A stretch of 64,000 nucleotides of DNA from NCBI RefSeq assembly GCF_000295955.2, contig NZ_ALXE01000001.1, positions 1-64,000 on the forward strand, written 5' to 3'. The notes beneath the pieces are model-generated. The model searched no databases and was not told the DNA's origin. It was given only the letters and a program-made list of their open reading frames with translations. Source of the DNA: Pantoea sp. A4 (GTDB lineage: Bacteria; Pseudomonadota; Gammaproteobacteria; Enterobacterales; Enterobacteriaceae). Below, piece by piece: positions 1 through 9,067 of this stretch (its first letter is position 1; each line of letters starts with the position of its first letter). A program made the position numbers and the translations under genes.

Positions 1-20
1 ACCAACTGAGCTAATCACCC
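1..20 (-). tRNA. 5' end of a tRNA, probably tRNA-Val, cut by the window edge
   Basis: Read on the minus strand, the first 20 nucleotides of a tRNA are visible: a seven-base acceptor strand GGGTGAT, then TA and the D-stem/loop start GCTCAGTTGGT. The acceptor strand equals that of E. coli tRNA-Val(UAC), and E. coli carries a val/lys tRNA cluster divergent from gltX, which fits this place. The anticodon lies outside the window, so the identity is an inference. A strong stable-RNA-type promoter lies directly upstream. Confidence 0.75.
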
Positions 21-37
21 CCGCTGTGTGGAGTCGC

Positions 38-65
38 ATTATAGGGATAGTTCGAAGTGAGTCAA
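38..65 (-). promoter_or_regulatory. Promoter of the divergent tRNA operon
   Basis: On the minus strand a -35 box TTGACT (60-65) and a -10 box TATAAT (38-43) are separated by 16 bp. The sequence after the -10 box is GC-rich, as expected for a stringently controlled stable-RNA promoter, and leads within about 20 bp to the mature tRNA 5' end. Confidence 0.8.
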
Positions 66-292
66 CGCTTTTTAAAACATAATTTTTCGTTCGCTCTAAT
101 TTTAGTCATCTTGCGGGCCTTTTAGGCAAAATGCCTGTTTTCATAGCATAAAAGCTCGCAATAACTGGCGCTAGTGCCTGTAGCAATGATTGAGGAATCA
201 CTAACAGATGCTAGAATGAGCCCACTATTTTCGCGACTTAACCCGTTTATTGTCATCCAGACAACAAACCCGCGCATTAAAGGCACTGCTGA

Positions 293-1708
293 ATGAAAAT
301 CAAAACTCGCTTCGCGCCAAGCCCGACTGGCTATCTCCACGTTGGTGGTGCACGTACTGCACTTTACTCCTGGCTTTATGCGCGTCACCTGAAAGGTGAA
401 TTTGTCCTGCGTATTGAAGACACCGACCTGGAACGTTCCACCCCAGAAGCTATTGAAGCGATCATGGATGGCATGAACTGGCTCAACCTGCAGTGGGATG
501 AAGGCCCGTACTATCAGACGAAGCGCTTTGACCGTTACAACGCGGTGATTGATGAAATGCTGGAAGCGGGCACTGCCTATAAATGCTACTGCTCCAAAGA
601 GCGCCTGGAAAAGCTGCGCGAAACGCAGATGGAAAATGGCGAAAAGCCACGCTATGACGGCCACTGCCGTGACAGCCATGAACACCATGCCGCTGATGAA
701 CCGCACGTGGTGCGTTTCCGCAATCCGCTGGAAGGATCGGTGATCTTCGACGATCAGATCCGTGGCCCGATCGAATTCAGCAACCTCGAACTGGATGATC
801 TGATCATCCGTCGTACCGACGGCTCCCCAACGTATAACTTCTGCGTAGTGGTGGATGACTGGGATATGGGGATCACCCATGTTATCCGTGGCGAAGATCA
901 CATCAACAACACCCCGCGTCAGATCAACATCCTGAAAGCGATCGGTGCGGAAGTGCCAACGTATGCACACGTCTCGATGATCCTCGGCGATGACAGCAAA
1001 AAGCTCTCCAAGCGCCACGGCGCGGTAGGCGTAATGCAGTACCGTGATGATGGCTATCTGCCGGAAGCCCTGCTGAACTATCTGGTCCGTCTGGGCTGGT
1101 CACACGGCGATCAGGAAATCTTCAGCGTGCAGGAAATGGAAGAGCTGTTTACCCTGGAAGCGGTCAGCAAATCGGCCAGCGCCTTCAATACCGAAAAACT
1201 GCAGTGGCTGAATCACCACTACATCAACTCGATGGCTCCGGAATATGTTGCGACGCACCTGCAGTGGCACATTGAACAGCAGAAAATCGATACCCGTACC
1301 GGCCCTGAGCTGGCAAAACTGGTTACGCTGCTGGGTGAACGTTGCAAAACGCTGAAAGAGATGGCAGAAACCTGCCGCTACTTCTACGAAGATTTCGCTG
1401 AGTTTGATGCGGATGCGGCGAAAAAACACCTGCGTCCTGTGGCGCGTCAGCCGCTGGAAGTGGTACGTGACAAACTGGCTGCTATCAGCGACTGGAACGC
1501 AGAAAATGTGCACCATGCGATTCAGGCGACGGCGGATGAGCTGGAAGTAGGCATGGGCAAAGTTGGCATGCCACTGCGCGTTGCTGTTACCGGTGCAGGA
1601 CAATCCCCGGCGCTAGACGTGACAGTAGAAGCCATCGGCCGCAGCCGTAGCGTAGCGCGTATTGAACAAGCATTAGCGTGGATTAGCGCACGCGAAGCAC
1701 AAGCATAA
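293..1708 (+). CDS. gltX: Glutamyl-tRNA synthetase
   Basis: GluRS charges tRNA-Glu with glutamate in the cytoplasm. The 471-residue product has the usual enterobacterial length. The class I HIGH-type motif appears as HVGG at residues 16-19 and the KMSKS-type motif as KLSKR near residue 237. The zinc-binding insertion has C98, C100 and C125; the fourth ligand position of the E. coli enzyme, H127, is aspartate here, with H129 close by, so zinc coordination may differ slightly. The start begins directly with [13 protein letters not shown], matching E. coli. It is divergent from the tRNA at the window edge and convergent with yfeC, as in E. coli. Essential single-copy housekeeping gene; identification is secure. 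Confidence 0.98.
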   Translation: MKIKTRFAPSPTGYLHVGGARTALYSWLYARHLKGEFVLRIEDTDLERSTPEAIEAIMDGMNWLNLQWDEGPYYQTKRFDRYNAVIDEMLEAGTAYKCYCSKERLEKLRETQMENGEKPRYDGHCRDSHEHHAADEPHVVRFRNPLEGSVIFDDQIRGPIEFSNLELDDLIIRRTDGSPTYNFCVVVDDWDMGITHVIRGEDHINNTPRQINILKAIGAEVPTYAHVSMILGDDSKKLSKRHGAVGVMQYRDDGYLPEALLNYLVRLGWSHGDQEIFSVQEMEELFTLEAVSKSASAFNTEKLQWLNHHYINSMAPEYVATHLQWHIEQQKIDTRTGPELAKLVTLLGERCKTLKEMAETCRYFYEDFAEFDADAAKKHLRPVARQPLEVVRDKLAAISDWNAENVHHAIQATADELEVGMGKVGMPLRVAVTGAGQSPALDVTVEAIGRSRSVARIEQALAWISAREAQA

Positions 1709-1715
1709 AAACTGG

Positions 1716-1737
1716 GCCGGAAGCTTCTGCTTCCGGC
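1716..1737. terminator. Shared terminator between gltX and yfeC
   Basis: A perfect 9-bp stem GCCGGAAGC / GCTTCCGGC closes a TTCT loop 8 bp after gltX. It is flanked by a run of A on the left and a T-rich stretch on the right, so it can stop transcription from both convergent genes. Confidence 0.85.
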
Positions 1738-1741
1738 TCAT

Positions 1742-2095
1742 TTATTCTTCGCTGATACCTAACCGCACTAACAATCCTTGAATCCCTTCACGAAGCAGTA
1801 ACGCAGTTAGCTGATCTTGCTCAGGAATTGTCATTTGCTGCACAGAACTTAATAATAACGCAGGTAACGAATTCTGTTGGGCATTGTAAGTCGCACTCGG
1901 TTCGTTAAGATTTCGCGTTGACTGGATAAAACCCCTGACACGCTCATCAATGTGGATCAGACGCGCCTTACCACCTTGAACACCGGGTTTCGGCGTAGTG
2001 GTCCAGTTTTCCCGCTTAATCCACTTGTTCACCGTTTGCCGACTGTAGCCCGTTTCTTGCGCGAGCTCTTCCGGGGTTAGCCATTCCTTATTCAC
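1742..2095 (-). CDS. yfeC: YfeC-like putative DNA-binding regulator
   Basis: This 117-residue protein opens with a helix-turn-helix-like segment (about residues 5-31: LTPEELAQETGYSRQTVNKW) followed by a basic stretch and KARLIHIDERV, which resembles E. coli YfeC and YfeD, two small paralogues beside gltX. Only one copy is present here. The C-terminal half (residues 75-117) is rich in Leu/Gln and may mediate oligomerisation. The family is thought to bind DNA through a Mu-repressor-like winged helix, but its targets are unknown. Position next to gltX supports the name; the function is unproven. Confidence 0.8.
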   Translation of the reverse strand: MNKEWLTPEELAQETGYSRQTVNKWIKRENWTTTPKPGVQGGKARLIHIDERVRGFIQSTRNLNEPSATYNAQQNSLPALLLSSVQQMTIPEQDQLTALLLREGIQGLLVRLGISEE

Positions 2096-2173
2096 GATGA
2101 TTTCCCTGTTAAATACATTAGTTCTACATATTACAACAAAACGTAACTTGTAGAAGTAATCAGTGAATAAAAT

Positions 2174-2196
2174 GCCCTCAGATATTGATCGAGGGC
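2174..2196 (-). terminator. Probable terminator of the formate/nitrite channel gene
   Basis: A 6-bp GC-rich stem (GCCCTC / GAGGGC) with an 11-nt loop lies 13 bp beyond the stop of the minus-strand channel gene and is followed on that strand by CATTTTATT. Confidence 0.55.
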
Positions 2197-2208
2197 AAAG
2201 AATGGGAA

Positions 2209-2994
2209 TTATGCCTGGTCCTGGGTCAGGCGATGTGAACGGAAGGCCATGTGGTAGGCGAGGCCAACAAACACCGCGCCACCCACGGTATTACCCAGGA
2301 AAACGGCAATAAAATTAGGTAGATACTCAGCCCATGACATCTGACCGGCAAAAATCGCGGCAGGAATAATGAACATATTGGCAACCACGTGTTGAAAACC
2401 AATCGCCACGAAGGCCATCACCGGGAACCAGATGCCCAGCACTTTCCCCACCATATCTTTGCTGGCGATTGCCAGCCAGACGCCGAGGCACACCAGCCAG
2501 TTACAGCCGATGCCGGAGATAAAGGCATGGAAAAAGTCGGCTCCCGCTTTCGCATGGGCTACCGCCAGGGTCTTTTTCAGGTAATCGCCTTCCGTCATGC
2601 CCAGAATATGACCAAAGAACCAGGCTATCGCCAGGCTGCCGACAAAGTTTGCCAGGGTGACCCAAAACCAGTTACGTAACAGGCTAACAGCGCTGATACG
2701 ACGGGCGAACCAGGCAAGGGGTAACAGCATCATATTGCCGGTTAACAGTTCACCCCCGGCCAGCGTGGTCAGTATCAGGCCAACCGGGAACACCGCCGCG
2801 CCCAGCAGGCCACTGAATGAACCCCATTCCGCAGGCAACTGATTAATGACGTGGAGATCCAGTAAAAAACCGGTAGCGATGAAGGCTCCGGCCATAAAAC
2901 CAAGGATCAATAAAGTAGAGACGGGCAGGCGGCTCTTAGCAACGCCGGTCTCTACGGCTATCTGAGCAATCGTTTGCGGGGTATGTAACGACAT
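2209..2994 (-). CDS. Formate/nitrite transporter (FNT) family channel
   Basis: The 261-residue protein belongs to the FNT family of pentameric inner-membrane channels that move formate, nitrite or related small anions. About six transmembrane segments are visible. Family signatures include GELLTGNMM near residue 82, GIGCNWLVCLGVW near residue 161 and GFQHVVANMF near residue 199, where the histidine matches the central pore histidine of FocA and NirC. No formate-lyase or nitrite-reductase gene is adjacent, so the physiological anion cannot be told from context. It is a single-gene unit, with the tRNA-Ala promoter region on its upstream side. NirC, FocA and YfdC are all possible nearest relatives. 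Confidence 0.85.
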   Translation of the reverse strand: MSLHTPQTIAQIAVETGVAKSRLPVSTLLILGFMAGAFIATGFLLDLHVINQLPAEWGSFSGLLGAAVFPVGLILTTLAGGELLTGNMMLLPLAWFARRISAVSLLRNWFWVTLANFVGSLAIAWFFGHILGMTEGDYLKKTLAVAHAKAGADFFHAFISGIGCNWLVCLGVWLAIASKDMVGKVLGIWFPVMAFVAIGFQHVVANMFIIPAAIFAGQMSWAEYLPNFIAVFLGNTVGGAVFVGLAYHMAFRSHRLTQDQA

Positions 2995-3234
2995 AATCTC
3001 TCAACATCTTTTTTAGTAGTGGTAAACGCGGGTGGAACGCACCCAGGGGAGGAAAAATCTTAAGCGCGACGATTTTACCTGGCTTTCCCTGTTACGCAAT
3101 CGTCTTACTGGATGTCGTAGTGTTAGCAGGTGTTAACTGACTGAGCGGGGAGGGGAAATTCAGGGGCACGCGGTGAAAATAAAGCTGTTCTTGGCGTCTT
3201 TTTCAGCGATCAAACCATTTATGACAATTTGCCG

Positions 3235-3263
3235 TTGACACTCTGAAAGGGGTTTCATATTAT
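3235..3263 (+). promoter_or_regulatory. Promoter of the tRNA-Ala operon
   Basis: A consensus -35 box TTGACA (3235-3240) and a -10 box TATTAT (3258-3263) are separated by 17 bp, followed by a GC-rich discriminator. The first mature tRNA begins 37 bp after the -10 box. The rest of 2995-3300 shows no gene. Confidence 0.85.
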
Positions 3264-3300
3264 GCCGTCCGTCGAGGCAACTCGACAGTTTTTCAGGTTC

Positions 3301-3376
<76 letters not shown>

Positions 3377-3418
3377 AACTTTCTTCCCAAAAGTTTGACC
3401 TGAAAACATTCCAGATGT

Positions 3419-3494
<76 letters not shown>

Positions 3495-3518
3495 AATCAA
3501 ATTTCTACGTTTGTTATC

Positions 3519-3548
3519 ATCCAGTGGTTTTGCTTACTGGATTTTTTT
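3519..3548 (+). terminator. Terminator of the tRNA-Ala operon
   Basis: A 7-bp stem ATCCAGT / ACTGGAT with a 10-nt loop is followed by a run of seven T. Confidence 0.85.
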
Positions 3549-3624
3549 GCATCTTAAAATCTTACCTTTCTGTTGCGTTGCACACTGCACAGCCCGTCAC
3601 GCGCGCTGCACAGTGCTCCAAGGC

Positions 3625-4953
3625 TTAAAGCCAAAACTGCGCTTTGATCTTCTCGCCATCGCTGAAACGGCTCAACCTGAATGGATGTGCATCAACAGAT
3701 GGCGTGCGGTTTAACACCAAATCAGCCATAAGTTGACCTGCACCAGGTCCGATGCCGAAGCCGTGACCGGAAAAACCGGTGCCAACAAACAGCCCAGGCA
3801 GACTCTCTACGGCAGAAATGACGGGAATGGCATCCGGCATACTGTCGATCAAGCCGCCCCAGCTCTGGGCGACAGGGAGTGGTGTTAGCGCTGGCAGCAG
3901 TTTGCTGACGCGTTCGCGGATTTGCGGAATGATGTCAGATTCAACCTGCGGGTCCAGCACCCTGATGGCTTCATAGATGGACCGTTTGTCGGCTTGTCCG
4001 GGTTTCCAGTGCAGAGCCTCCTCAAACAGGCGTGCGCCAACGCGCAGTCTGATTGCCTTACGCTCATGCCAGAAGGCCGGCATAAACTGAGCACTGAACT
4101 TTAGCGCATCCAGCGTAATATCCGCAGTGCTGATGGCAGAACTGGCGACCGTCAATCCGCCATCCAGCCGTTTGCGCATCGCCACACTGCCGAAACTGAC
4201 GCACGGGCCAGGATCAAAATCCACCGGGTGGGTACGCACCACGCTGGATAACACTTTCAGCTGTGGCAGCGTGATGCCCAGCCCCTGCAACAGGATGCGG
4301 GACCAGGCACCGCCAGCCACCACCACCTGCTGACAGCGGATGGCACCGTGTTCGGTTACCACCTCACTTACCTTACCGGCTGCCCGTTCAATGGTGCGCA
4401 CTGCACAATGCTGTTGCAGGTTCAGGCCGAGTTCCATCGCCGCCTGTACCATGGCCGGGACGGCTTTCTGTGGCTCTGCCCGGCCATCCAGCGGGGTCAA
4501 CATGCCGCCAAACGCCTCTCCTTGTAACTGCGGTAGCTGCTGACGTACCTGTTCGGGGGAGAGCAGATCGCTATGAATACCATACTGCTGAGCCTCACGT
4601 ACCCAGCTTTGATGCCGTTGGTGCTGTTCGGTATTACGTGCCGCATACAATATCCCGCAGCGGCGGAAGCCGGTTTCGCGCTGCACCCTTTCATTCATGC
4701 CTTCCCACAACTGCATGCTGAGATTGATCAGCGGCAGCTCACGCAGATCGCGTCCGGTGCGGCGACACCAGCCCCAGTTGCGGCTTGACTGTTCCGCCGC
4801 GACCGTCCCTTTCTCCAACAGCACGGTACGGATCCCCTGTTGCACCAGTGACAGTGCTGTTGCCACGCCGATAATCCCGCCACCAATGACAACAACCTCT
4901 GCCGAAGTTGGAAACGTTGGCGAGGAGGGTACAACATCAACGCTGGGTCCCAT
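3625..4953 (-). CDS. FAD-dependent oxidoreductase, D-amino-acid/glycine oxidase-like (DAO) family
   Basis: The 442-residue protein has an N-terminal dinucleotide-binding fold (VVVIGGGIIGVATALSL, about residues 20-36), then SSRNWGWCRR near residue 56, and a C-terminal FAD contact GLFVGTGFSGHGFGIGPGAG near residue 390. DAO-family enzymes oxidise the C-N bond of amino acids or secondary amines in the cytoplasm, usually giving an imine and H2O2. It is the last gene of a minus-strand group with a short-chain dehydrogenase (16 bp upstream) and an IclR regulator, divergent from an amino-acid ABC transporter that ends in another DAO-type flavoprotein. The substrate is therefore probably an amino acid or amino-acid derivative taken up by that transporter; which one is unknown. 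Confidence 0.85.
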   Translation of the reverse strand: MGPSVDVVPSSPTFPTSAEVVVIGGGIIGVATALSLVQQGIRTVLLEKGTVAAEQSSRNWGWCRRTGRDLRELPLINLSMQLWEGMNERVQRETGFRRCGILYAARNTEQHQRHQSWVREAQQYGIHSDLLSPEQVRQQLPQLQGEAFGGMLTPLDGRAEPQKAVPAMVQAAMELGLNLQQHCAVRTIERAAGKVSEVVTEHGAIRCQQVVVAGGAWSRILLQGLGITLPQLKVLSSVVRTHPVDFDPGPCVSFGSVAMRKRLDGGLTVASSAISTADITLDALKFSAQFMPAFWHERKAIRLRVGARLFEEALHWKPGQADKRSIYEAIRVLDPQVESDIIPQIRERVSKLLPALTPLPVAQSWGGLIDSMPDAIPVISAVESLPGLFVGTGFSGHGFGIGPGAGQLMADLVLNRTPSVDAHPFRLSRFSDGEKIKAQFWL

Positions 4954-4969
4954 GATGGTTTTCCTTGTC

Positions 4970-5674
4970 TCAGTAATTATCTTCTACGGTCCAGTTCACC
5001 GGGATTTCCGCGATGCTGGCGTTGTTTGGCAGCTCCAGTACCGTGCGGATCAGATGCGCGAGATCTTCTGGTTGGGTCATTTTTTCTGCTGGCACTTCAG
5101 TCAGCGCCGTGCCCATATCGGTGGCGACAAAACCAGGGCAAATTGCGGTGCAGCGGATGCCGCTGTTATCGCCGATCTTGCGCAGGCTATGGGCTAATGC
5201 CAGCGCGGCATATTTGCTCATGGCATACAGCGTCGAGTGTTCACCTTTGACGCGCTTACCCGAAAGGGAGGACATCATCACGATGCGACCACTGCCGCTG
5301 GCTTGCAGATGCGGCCATGCCAGACGACTCATGCGCATCGGCGACTTGACGTTGACGTTGAAGGTGCGGTCAAACTCTGCGTCGCTGGCTTCCAGTACCG
5401 ACACCGGCAACATGATGCCTGCGTTGTGGATTAACGCGTCAATACGACCAAATTTTGCCAACGTAGCGTCAATCCATGCCTGTTCGGTGCTGGCATCCAG
5501 TGCATCAAAATGGCTCACCAACTGGTTGTCGCCATCACTGATTTCCACCTCGGAAGGGGTACGACACCCCAGGCTTACCGCCCAGCCATGGGCCAGTAAA
5601 TTTGCTGCAATCGCTGCGCCAATTCCTCGACTTGCACCACTGATCAAGGCAACTTTACGTGTACTTTTGGTCAT
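4970..5674 (-). CDS. Short-chain dehydrogenase/reductase (SDR)
   Basis: A classical SDR of 234 residues using NAD(H) or NADP(H). Visible motifs are the Rossmann glycine motif GASRGIG (residues 13-19), NAG near residue 88, a catalytic serine in MMSSLSG and the YAMSK active-site Tyr/Lys pair near residues 149-153. It is annotated by similarity to 3-oxoacyl-ACP-reductase-like enzymes, but its neighbours suggest a catabolic oxidation or reduction step. The gap to the upstream IclR gene is 33 bp and to the downstream flavin oxidase 16 bp, so an operon is likely. The C-terminus (IAEIPVNWTVEDNY) is typical of this subfamily. Confidence 0.88.
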   Translation of the reverse strand: MTKSTRKVALISGASRGIGAAIAANLLAHGWAVSLGCRTPSEVEISDGDNQLVSHFDALDASTEQAWIDATLAKFGRIDALIHNAGIMLPVSVLEASDAEFDRTFNVNVKSPMRMSRLAWPHLQASGSGRIVMMSSLSGKRVKGEHSTLYAMSKYAALALAHSLRKIGDNSGIRCTAICPGFVATDMGTALTEVPAEKMTQPEDLAHLIRTVLELPNNASIAEIPVNWTVEDNY

Positions 5675-5707
5675 GTGTTCACCTGCTCCTGTCCTGAGAA
5701 AATCTCG

Positions 5708-6517
5708 CTACAGCGACGCTCTGAGCCGTGTATCGAGGGGGCTGATCAGCGGCGCAATCGCCGCGACCTCTTGCTGTAGTAGCGTGACATAACGCTGTTG
5801 CACCTCTGCATTGAGGCGCGGGGAGAGAAAAGTCATTCCCAGTGAACCTACCACGCCCGCACCGGCAACGTGAATCGGTACGGCAATCCCCGCGATACCC
5901 GGAATTAACTCTCCCGGATCGACCGCAAAACCCTGCATGGCCGTTTGTGCCAGCTTGTGTTGCAGTTGCTCGCCCGCCAGCTGTGGCCAGTTCGCCAGCC
6001 GGGTTTGATTACGCAGAACGATCGCCTGCTGAAGCGCCGGTTCGAGAAAGGCCAGAATCGCCAGACTGCCCGGCCCAAGGCCCAGAGGGACCGCGCCGCC
6101 CACCGAACCGGTCAGAGTTTGCATCTGATATTCACTGTCATAGCGATCAATACAGACCGAGTCATCGCGATCGCGCGCCATGAGCATCACCGTTTCCCCG
6201 GTCTGATGACGCAGCCGTTCTAGCGCAGGCTGGAACTGGCGGCGCAGGCCGGGTCCTCGTGCCGCTTTTGCGCCGTAGACCAACAGTTTGGTGCCAAGGC
6301 GGTAACACTTCTCCCCCTGAACTTTCTGCAACAGTTGATGCTCAACCAGTGAATTGAGTATGCGATGGCAGGTGACTTTATTGAGCCCTGACAGCTCGCC
6401 CAGCATTTTTAACGTGGTGCCTTCACTCCCCGCATCCGCCACCAGATCCAGCAACATCACTGCACGATCCAGCAGTTGCACCCCATTTTTCCCTGCATTT
6501 TCGCTCATTGGCTTCAC
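5708..6517 (-). CDS. IclR-family transcriptional regulator of the amino-acid catabolism block
   Basis: A 269-residue IclR-type regulator: N-terminal winged helix (about residues 12-75, with TTLKMLGELSGLNKVTCHRIL) and a C-terminal effector-binding domain (GETVMLMARDRDDSVCIDRYDS). It heads the minus-strand group and is divergent from the ABC-transporter operon, the classical arrangement for a local regulator. The 182-bp intergenic region contains a long inverted repeat at 6528-6568 and a third related half-site at 6594-6607 that overlaps the transporter promoter, so self-regulation and control of both operons are likely. The effector is unknown. Confidence 0.88.
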   Translation of the reverse strand: MKPMSENAGKNGVQLLDRAVMLLDLVADAGSEGTTLKMLGELSGLNKVTCHRILNSLVEHQLLQKVQGEKCYRLGTKLLVYGAKAARGPGLRRQFQPALERLRHQTGETVMLMARDRDDSVCIDRYDSEYQMQTLTGSVGGAVPLGLGPGSLAILAFLEPALQQAIVLRNQTRLANWPQLAGEQLQHKLAQTAMQGFAVDPGELIPGIAGIAVPIHVAGAGVVGSLGMTFLSPRLNAEVQQRYVTLLQQEVAAIAPLISPLDTRLRASL

Positions 6518-6527
6518 TCGCTAAGTT

Positions 6528-6568
6528 CCACATTATGAAACTTTTAACCATAAGATTTCAGTATGTGG
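6528..6568. promoter_or_regulatory. Inverted repeat, candidate IclR operator
   Basis: The half-sites CCACATTATGAAAC (6528-6541) and GATTTCAGTATGTGG (6554-6568) are inverted copies of each other with 12 bp between them. A third related half-site, GATTTCATATTCGG (6594-6607), lies further right. The element sits 11 bp in front of the IclR start codon, as expected for an autoregulator. Confidence 0.55.
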
Positions 6569-6575
6569 TTTTTCG

Positions 6576-6604
6576 TTGACTAATTTTCTAGCAGATTTCA
6601 TATT
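6576..6604 (+). promoter_or_regulatory. Candidate promoter of the amino-acid ABC transporter operon
   Basis: TTGACT (6576-6581) and CATATT (6599-6604) are separated by 17 bp. The -10 region overlaps the third IclR-type half-site at 6594-6607, which would allow repression by occlusion. A second TTGACA at 6608-6613 lacks a good partner. Confidence 0.5.
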
Positions 6605-6699
6605 CGGTTGACAAGTGAGCAGTGTGATATTCCCAAAAAATAGGCTCACCCAACACACTTTAAAACACCTGCGGAAACATCCTGACAGAGGAAATAACG

Positions 6700-7524
6700 A
6701 TGAAAAAATCCTGTAAGCATCTGCTGGCTTCGGCTTTTTTGCTGTTAGCAACACCGGCTCTCACACACGCTGATACGCTCTCCGACATCAAGGCACGCGG
6801 TGTACTGACGGTGGGGGTGAAAAACGACTATCCGCCGTATGGCTACATGGATAACAACGGCAACACCGTGGGGTTTGAGATCAGCCTTGCGCGCTATATC
6901 GCCGCACAGCTGCTGGGATCGCCTGACAAAATTAAGCTGGTGCCGGTCAACGCCTCCAACCGTATGCAGTTTCTCAACTCCGGGCAGATTGACATGATCA
7001 TGGCAACGCTTGGCATCACACCTGAGCGTCAGGGGCAGATTGCCTTCTCCGATGCCTACGTCTCCGCTGCGGGGCCATCAATCATGGCGCGTAAAAGCGT
7101 GAAGTTTGACCAGTGGGGGCAGTTGAAAGGACAAAAAGTCTGTGGTGTTCAGGGCTCCTATTTCAACAAGGCCGTCACGCAGAACTACGGCTTGCAGTTG
7201 GTCAACTTTGCCGCGCTGCCGGAAGCCTATCGAGCATTGCAGGACAACCGCTGTGTGGCGATGGTGTTTGATGACATGTCTCTGCAAAACAAGCTGAAAG
7301 ATGCGGCATGGAGTGATTACAAAATTGCCGTCAAACCCTATGAGTTCACGCCAATGGCAGCCGGGCTGCGCAAAGGGGACGACAGCTTCCTCGCTGCGGT
7401 CAATCAGGCCATTGTAAAAGCCGAAGCGGAAGACAAATTGATTGGCTGGGAAAAAGAGTTTGCGATGCCGCCTTCACCTTACATTGCTCAGCAAGCGGTT
7501 GCCGCGCGCAGCGCCACTAAGTAA
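6700..7524 (+). CDS. Polar amino-acid ABC transporter, periplasmic substrate-binding protein
   Basis: A 274-residue family-3 solute-binding protein (polar amino acid uptake, PAAT). The signal peptide is clear (MKKSCK, then a hydrophobic core ending ALTHA), so the mature protein is periplasmic. The start is supported by GAGGAAAT eight bases upstream. Motifs include TVGVKNDYPPYGYMD and the PAAT hinge segment IDMIMATLGITPERQGQIAFSD. The best-known relatives bind glutamate, glutamine, cystine or histidine; the sequence alone does not settle the ligand. First gene of a five-gene operon with two permeases, an ATPase and a flavin oxidase. Confidence 0.9.
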   Translation: MKKSCKHLLASAFLLLATPALTHADTLSDIKARGVLTVGVKNDYPPYGYMDNNGNTVGFEISLARYIAAQLLGSPDKIKLVPVNASNRMQFLNSGQIDMIMATLGITPERQGQIAFSDAYVSAAGPSIMARKSVKFDQWGQLKGQKVCGVQGSYFNKAVTQNYGLQLVNFAALPEAYRALQDNRCVAMVFDDMSLQNKLKDAAWSDYKIAVKPYEFTPMAAGLRKGDDSFLAAVNQAIVKAEAEDKLIGWEKEFAMPPSPYIAQQAVAARSATK

Positions 7525-7542
7525 GCAGAGCTGGGGGCGTCT

Positions 7543-8253
7543 ATGTCTGGACTCGATTTCTCATGGTTGCTTGACCCGACGTATCAGCAGTGGCTGATAC
7601 AGGGCGTGCTGCAAACGCTGGAGCTGGCAGCACTCTCTTCGCTGTTCGCCATTCTGATTGGGCTGCTCGGCGTATATGGCCTGACGCTGCGTTGTGCCTG
7701 GCTTGATGCCAGCATTGAGCTGTTTGTCGAGGTATTTCGCAATACGCCACCGCTACTGCAGATGCTGTTTTTCTATTTCACCCTGACGCAGATCGGTTTG
7801 ACTTCGCTGGACCCCGTTACGGGTTTAGAGGTTCCGCTGATCAGCGCCTTTATGTCCGCAGCGGTCTCATTGAGTCTGTTTGGTGGCGCGTTATGCATTG
7901 AAGCCTTTCGTTCAGGGTTCGATGCGGTACCGAAAGCGACGCTCGAAGCCGCGCGATCGCTCGGTTATAGCCGCTGGGGTCTGTTTCGGCACGTTCAGGT
8001 CCCAATTGCAGCACGGATCTGCCTGCCACCATTGACCAATGTTTTGACCAACTTATTTAAAACCACCTCACAGGCTTCGGTGATCACCGTGCCGGAACTG
8101 ATGTATGCCGCCGGGCAAATTTACAACGATACCTTTCGTACGCTGGAAGTGATGTTGTTCATTTTGGTGGTGTATGTGGTGCTGGTCAGTCTGGTGGTGT
8201 GGGCGATTAGCTTGCTGCAACGCGCACTAAGCTACCCTGGCTATGGAGCATAA
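7543..8253 (+). CDS. Polar amino-acid ABC transporter permease (first)
   Basis: A 236-residue inner-membrane permease of the HisM/GlnP class. About five transmembrane helices are visible, and the cytoplasmic EAA loop that contacts the ATPase reads EAARSLGYSRWGLFRHVQVP. The N-terminal segment LIQGVLQTLELAALSSLFAILIG is typical of PAAT permeases. It begins 18 bp after the binding-protein gene and is followed by a second, non-identical permease, so the translocation pore is a heterodimer. Confidence 0.9.
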   Translation: MSGLDFSWLLDPTYQQWLIQGVLQTLELAALSSLFAILIGLLGVYGLTLRCAWLDASIELFVEVFRNTPPLLQMLFFYFTLTQIGLTSLDPVTGLEVPLISAFMSAAVSLSLFGGALCIEAFRSGFDAVPKATLEAARSLGYSRWGLFRHVQVPIAARICLPPLTNVLTNLFKTTSQASVITVPELMYAAGQIYNDTFRTLEVMLFILVVYVVLVSLVVWAISLLQRALSYPGYGA

Positions 8254-8257
8254 GCGG

Positions 8258-9067
8258 ATGAGTGATGTTCTCTATCTGAAGCGCAAACAGCAAACCCGCC
8301 GCGCCTTCTTTATTGTCGCGTTACTGATGCTGGCAGTGAGTATTTTCAGCGATCAGGGCGGCCAGTGGCACCAGGTATGGCAAAAACTGCCGCTGCTACT
8401 GACCGGGTCAATGCAGGGCTGGCCACTAAATGGTGGCTTTATTCTCAACATCTTTATTGGCATCGCCAGTATGGCAATTGCGACCGTATTAGGGCTGTTT
8501 CTGGGCTTGATGATGCTGGCAAAACGCCGCTGGCTCAGTTTACCGGCACGGGCACTGATGAACTTTTTGCGTAACGCGCCGTGGTTGGTGCTGCTGTTTG
8601 CCATGCTGTATCTGCTGCCTTATCGCGTTGAGCTGCTGGGCTGGCACTTTACGTTATCGCCGCTGTTTAAAGCGATTGTCGGGCTGAGTCTGCCCACGGC
8701 GGCCAATTTTGCCGAAGTGATTCGTGGCGCTGTGAATTCCGTACGCAGCGGGCAGTGGGAATCCGCGCGTTCTCTGGGCTACAGCCAGTGGCAAATTTAC
8801 CGCATTGTGATTCTGCCGCAGGCGCTTCGCCGCATCATTCCGGGCTGGATGAACCTCTACGCTCTGCTGGCTATCTCTACGGCGTTGGCAACCGTAACGG
8901 GTGTGCAGGAAGTGGTGACGTTGCTACGCACTACGCTTGCAACTGAAAGCGAAAACTCACTGGTCTACTTCTACATCACCGTGTTGCTGATGTTCTTCTG
9001 TTACTGCTATCCGATTGCACTGCTGGCGCGTCGGCTGGAAAACCAAATCAAAGGGGATGCAATATGA
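8258..9067 (+). CDS. Polar amino-acid ABC transporter permease (second)
   Basis: Second PAAT permease, 269 residues from the chosen start. The EAA loop is ESARSLGYSQWQIYRIVILP, and a conserved AEVIRGAVNSVRSGQWE segment precedes it. An in-frame ATG at 8243 lies inside the upstream gene and has no ribosome-binding site; the ATG at 8258 has GGAG nine bases before it and is preferred. The 3' end overlaps the ATPase gene by 4 bp, which points to translational coupling. Confidence 0.88.
   Translation: MSDVLYLKRKQQTRRAFFIVALLMLAVSIFSDQGGQWHQVWQKLPLLLTGSMQGWPLNGGFILNIFIGIASMAIATVLGLFLGLMMLAKRRWLSLPARALMNFLRNAPWLVLLFAMLYLLPYRVELLGWHFTLSPLFKAIVGLSLPTAANFAEVIRGAVNSVRSGQWESARSLGYSQWQIYRIVILPQALRRIIPGWMNLYALLAISTALATVTGVQEVVTLLRTTLATESENSLVYFYITVLLMFFCYCYPIALLARRLENQIKGDAI

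Noticed and set aside
122..1018. 298-residue open frame antisense to gltX
   Set aside because: It lies opposite a strongly conserved gene, has no ribosome-binding site and encodes nothing recognisable; it is a by-product of gltX codon usage.
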